Part shown: positions 34,504 to 36,334 of the stretch, one piece after another | How the letters are laid out: the number at the start of each line of letters is the position of its first letter | Position numbering within the stretch: position 1 is the first letter of the stretch | Source of the DNA: Ancylobacter rudongensis | GTDB lineage: Bacteria; Pseudomonadota; Alphaproteobacteria; Rhizobiales; Xanthobacteraceae | Reading direction: 5' to 3' | DNA length: 36,334 nucleotides | Assembly (NCBI RefSeq): GCF_900100155.1 | Contig: NZ_FMTP01000013.1 | Coordinates: forward strand, 1 to 36,334 | Program-made: the position numbers and the translations under genes | The notes under the pieces: model-generated | Seen by the model: only the letters and a program-made list of their open reading frames with translations | Told to the model about the DNA's origin: nothing | Databases searched by the model: none

Positions 34504-35216
34504 TGACAACCCTCCTTCTGTTCCGCGACGACGCCTATTGTCAGGAAACATCCGCCGTGGTGACGGCGGTGACGCCCGAAGGCGGGATCGTCGTCGACCG
34601 GACGGTGTTCTATGCCAATGGCGGCGGCCAGCCGGGCGATCGCGGCACGCTGACAAGGGCCGATGGCTGCGAGATCACCATCGAAACGGCGATCTACAGC
34701 CCGTCCAAGCTCGACGTCATCCATGTTCCGGTGACCGGCTGTGAGCTGCCTGAGCCGGGAGAAGCCGTCACGCTGCGGCTCGATTGGTCCACCCGTCACA
34801 AGCGGATGCGGATGCACACCGCTCTCCACCTGCTCTCTGTTGCCCTGCCCTTTCCCGTCACCGGGGGATCGATCGGCGAGGAGGAGAGTCGCCTCGACTT
34901 CGACATTCCCGAAGGCGGGCTAGACAAGGACACGGTCACCGCGAAGCTCGCCGAGATGATCGCGACCGGCGCCAGCGTGCGCGAGCGATGGATTTCCGAT
35001 GAGGAACTGCTCGCCAATCCCGGTCTGGTCAAGACCATGGCGGTTAAGCCGCCCATGGGGACCGGCAAGGTTCGCCTGGTCGAGATCGAGGGGCTTGATC
35101 TCCAGCCCTGCGGCGGCACTCATGTGCGCAGCCTCGACGAAATCGGCGCCGTGCAGGTGACGAAGATCGAGAAGAAGGGCCAGCAGAACCGCCGCGTGCG
35201 GCTGGCCTGGGCCTGA
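34503..35216 (+). CDS. Alanyl-tRNA editing protein AlaX (AlaX-M type)
   Basis: A free-standing editing protein that hydrolyses mischarged Ser- (and possibly Gly-) tRNA-Ala. 237 residues. The Zn site is HTALH (His105, His109) plus QPCGGTHV (Cys203, His207). The N-terminal beta-barrel carries the glycine-rich FYANGGGQPGDRG at 36-48, which marks the AlaX-M type rather than the small AlaX-S. ATG 34503 overlaps the cysK TGA, and its own stop overlaps the upstream in-frame ATG of the next gene. The start one codon earlier (GTG 34500) is possible but less natural. Its coupling to a serine-consuming cysteine pathway is notable. Confidence 0.93.
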   Translation: MTTLLLFRDDAYCQETSAVVTAVTPEGGIVVDRTVFYANGGGQPGDRGTLTRADGCEITIETAIYSPSKLDVIHVPVTGCELPEPGEAVTLRLDWSTRHKRMRMHTALHLLSVALPFPVTGGSIGEEESRLDFDIPEGGLDKDTVTAKLAEMIATGASVRERWISDEELLANPGLVKTMAVKPPMGTGKVRLVEIEGLDLQPCGGTHVRSLDEIGAVQVTKIEKKGQQNRRVRLAWA

Positions 35217-35242
35217 TGCCCGCGCGGCACCTGGAGTGCGCC

Positions 35243-36106
35243 ATGACGGATACCGCCTTGCCTGCCAACCCCTACCTTGTCTCGACCGACTGGCTCGCCG
35301 CCCATCTCGGCGCCCCGAACCTGGTCATCGTCGATGGCTCGTGGCATATGCCGGCGACCGGCCGGAAGGGGCGTGAGGAATATCTCAAGGCCCACATTCC
35401 CGGCGCGGTGTTCTTCGACATCGACGCGATGTCCGACATTTCGAGCCCGCTGCCGCACATGCTGCCCAGCGAGACGCTGTTCCGGGCGGCGATGGAGTCG
35501 CTCGGCATCGGCCGGCAGATGAAGATCGTGGTCTACGACACCCAGGGCCTGTTCTCAGCCCCGCGCGTCTGGTGGACGCTGCGCGCCTTCGGGGCCGTGG
35601 ACGTCGCCATTCTCGATGGCGGTTTTCCGAAATGGCTCGCCGAGGGTCGGCCGACCGAGGCCGGCGAGGCGCCCTATCTCCCCGCCCGGTTCGACGCGAC
35701 ACTCGACCGCGACTGGGTGGCCTCGATCGACGAGGTCGCCACTCACCTCGCCGATCGGCGCGCCCAGGTTCTGGACGCGCGCGCGGGCGAACGTTTCCGC
35801 GGTGAGGCGCCGGAGCCGCGCGCCGGCGTCCGCCCCGGCCATATTCCCGGGTCGCGCAACCTGCCGGTTTCCCAGGTGGTTAAGAATGGCCATCTCGCGG
35901 ACCCGGAAACGATCCGCAAGGCGGTCGAGGCGGCCGGCATCGACCTGTCGAAGCCGGTCATCACCAGCTGCGGCTCCGGCGTCACCGCCGCCATTCTCTG
36001 GCTGGCACTGGAAAGCCTCGGCGCTCCGCCCACCGCGCTCTATGACGGCTCCTGGAGCGAATGGGGCGCCTCCGACAGGCCGGTGGCGACCGGACCGGCC
36101 GACTGA
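35243..36106 (+). CDS. sseA: 3-mercaptopyruvate sulfurtransferase (tandem rhodanese)
   Basis: Transfers sulfur from 3-mercaptopyruvate, the deaminated form of cysteine, to thiols or cyanide. 287 residues with two rhodanese domains (about 10-135 and 160-280). The first is inactive; the second has the catalytic Cys243 in the six-residue loop CGSGVT, which distinguishes mercaptopyruvate sulfurtransferase from thiosulfate sulfurtransferase (CRxGxR/T). VIVDGSWHMP and YDGSWSEWG are typical. ATG 35243 is chosen for its TGGAG 6 bases upstream; ATG 35216 overlaps the alaX stop and would add nine residues. It is the last gene of the cysK-alaX-sseA operon, with a strong terminator 19 bases after its stop. 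Confidence 0.94.
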   Translation: MTDTALPANPYLVSTDWLAAHLGAPNLVIVDGSWHMPATGRKGREEYLKAHIPGAVFFDIDAMSDISSPLPHMLPSETLFRAAMESLGIGRQMKIVVYDTQGLFSAPRVWWTLRAFGAVDVAILDGGFPKWLAEGRPTEAGEAPYLPARFDATLDRDWVASIDEVATHLADRRAQVLDARAGERFRGEAPEPRAGVRPGHIPGSRNLPVSQVVKNGHLADPETIRKAVEAAGIDLSKPVITSCGSGVTAAILWLALESLGAPPTALYDGSWSEWGASDRPVATGPAD

Positions 36107-36124
36107 CACGTGCCAACCGACACA

Positions 36125-36162
36125 AAAAATGGCCGGGCCGCCTGCGCGGTCCGGCCATTTTT
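36125..36162. terminator. Bidirectional Rho-independent terminator
   Basis: A 17-bp stem with one G-T wobble: 36125-36141 (AAAAATGGCCGGGCCGC) pairs with 36146-36162 (GCGGTCCGGCCATTTTT) around loop CTGC. T-runs follow on both strands, so it can end the cysK-alaX-sseA transcript (plus) and the convergent ABC-ATPase transcript (minus). Confidence 0.92.
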
Positions 36163-36178
36163 GTTCGCGGAACCCCGC

Positions 36179-36334
36179 CTAGTGCAGGATCTGGCTGAGG
36201 AACAGCCGTGTGCGCTCGTGCTGCGGGTTGGAGAAGAAGGCTTCCGGCTCGTTCATCTCGATGATCTGCCCGGCATCCATGAAGATGACCCGGTTGGCGA
36301 CCTGGCGGGCGAAGCCCATCTCGTGGGTCACGCA
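36179..36334 (-). CDS. Polar amino-acid ABC transporter ATP-binding protein (C-terminal fragment)
   Basis: Only the last 51 codons are in the window; the gene continues past the right edge. The visible sequence includes the H-loop VTHEMGFARQVANRV, then FMDAGQIIE and the C-terminal FFSNPQHERTRLFLSQIL, the hallmark end of GlnQ/AapP/HisP-type ATPases for polar amino acids. The substrate cannot be told from this part. It is convergent with sseA, and both use the terminator at 36125-36162. The fragment is cut by the window edge, not a pseudogene. Confidence 0.92.
   Translation of the reverse strand, partial: CVTHEMGFARQVANRVIFMDAGQIIEMNEPEAFFSNPQHERTRLFLSQILH

Overview
The window reads as chromosomal DNA of a high-GC alphaproteobacterium, most likely Hyphomicrobiales (Rhizobiales). 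Xanthobacteraceae such as Ancylobacter or Starkeya is my best guess. The grounds are gene content and protein style: a DUF2336 protein, a DUF3297 protein, a short NAD kinase, a CxxxGxxPGTxxYxxC exported protein and a tRNA-Tyr/tRNA-Gly/tuf unit beside rlmB. The genus is inference, because no 16S gene is present. The window opens at the stop codon of tuf and closes inside an ABC transporter gene.

Layout. 1-1692 (minus) is a translation unit: near-consensus promoter, tRNA-Tyr, tRNA-Gly(TCC), EF-Tu. 2020-4861 (plus) holds the rRNA methyltransferase RlmB and an MHS-type MFS transporter with a large periplasmic insertion. 4971-6508 (minus) has a RidA-like protein, an OmpA-domain protein and a duplicated cysteine-rich exported protein. 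7061-7814 (plus) is a Pro/Tyr-rich exported protein and tRNA-Thr(TGT). 7899-9498 (minus) is a sulfite-oxidase-like molybdoenzyme behind terC. 9949-14115 (plus) is a complete polyamine-type ABC importer operon. 14226-17158 (plus) has a small outer-membrane barrel, a Tat-exported metallo-beta-lactamase-fold hydrolase, a DUF3297 protein and NAD kinase. 17167-19593 (minus) has a DUF2336 protein and an exported three-repeat protein. 20135-21310 (plus) is a pair of flavoenzymes. 21372-22323 (minus) is a toxin-antitoxin-like pair with an unusual antitoxin, followed by about 950 bp of gene-free DNA that becomes AT-rich. 23281-24768 (plus) has an L,D-transpeptidase and an orphan ParA ATPase. 25416-31678 (plus) is tamA-tamB. 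31944-36106 (plus) is a photolyase and a tightly coupled cysK-alaX-sseA operon ending in a strong bidirectional terminator, which faces the partial amino-acid ABC ATPase.

How the genes work together. Much of the window concerns the envelope: OmpA-type peptidoglycan tethering, L,D-transpeptidase cross-linking, TamA/TamB outer-membrane assembly, and several exported proteins of unknown role. A second theme is translation and amino-acid handling: EF-Tu, tRNAs, RlmB, alanyl-tRNA editing, cysteine synthesis and 3-mercaptopyruvate breakdown. No phage, insertion sequence, CRISPR array or large defence island was seen.

The most unusual locus is 21372-22323. A PIN toxin is paired with a protein that seems to fuse a DUF7662-like N-terminal domain to the toxin-binding tail usually found behind Phd or AbrB-type DNA-binding domains. 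Also worth attention are a hairpin that buries the Shine-Dalgarno and start codon of the molybdoenzyme, and an exported protein made of three diverged repeats. All domain assignments come from reading motifs and from memory of the families; no database search was run.
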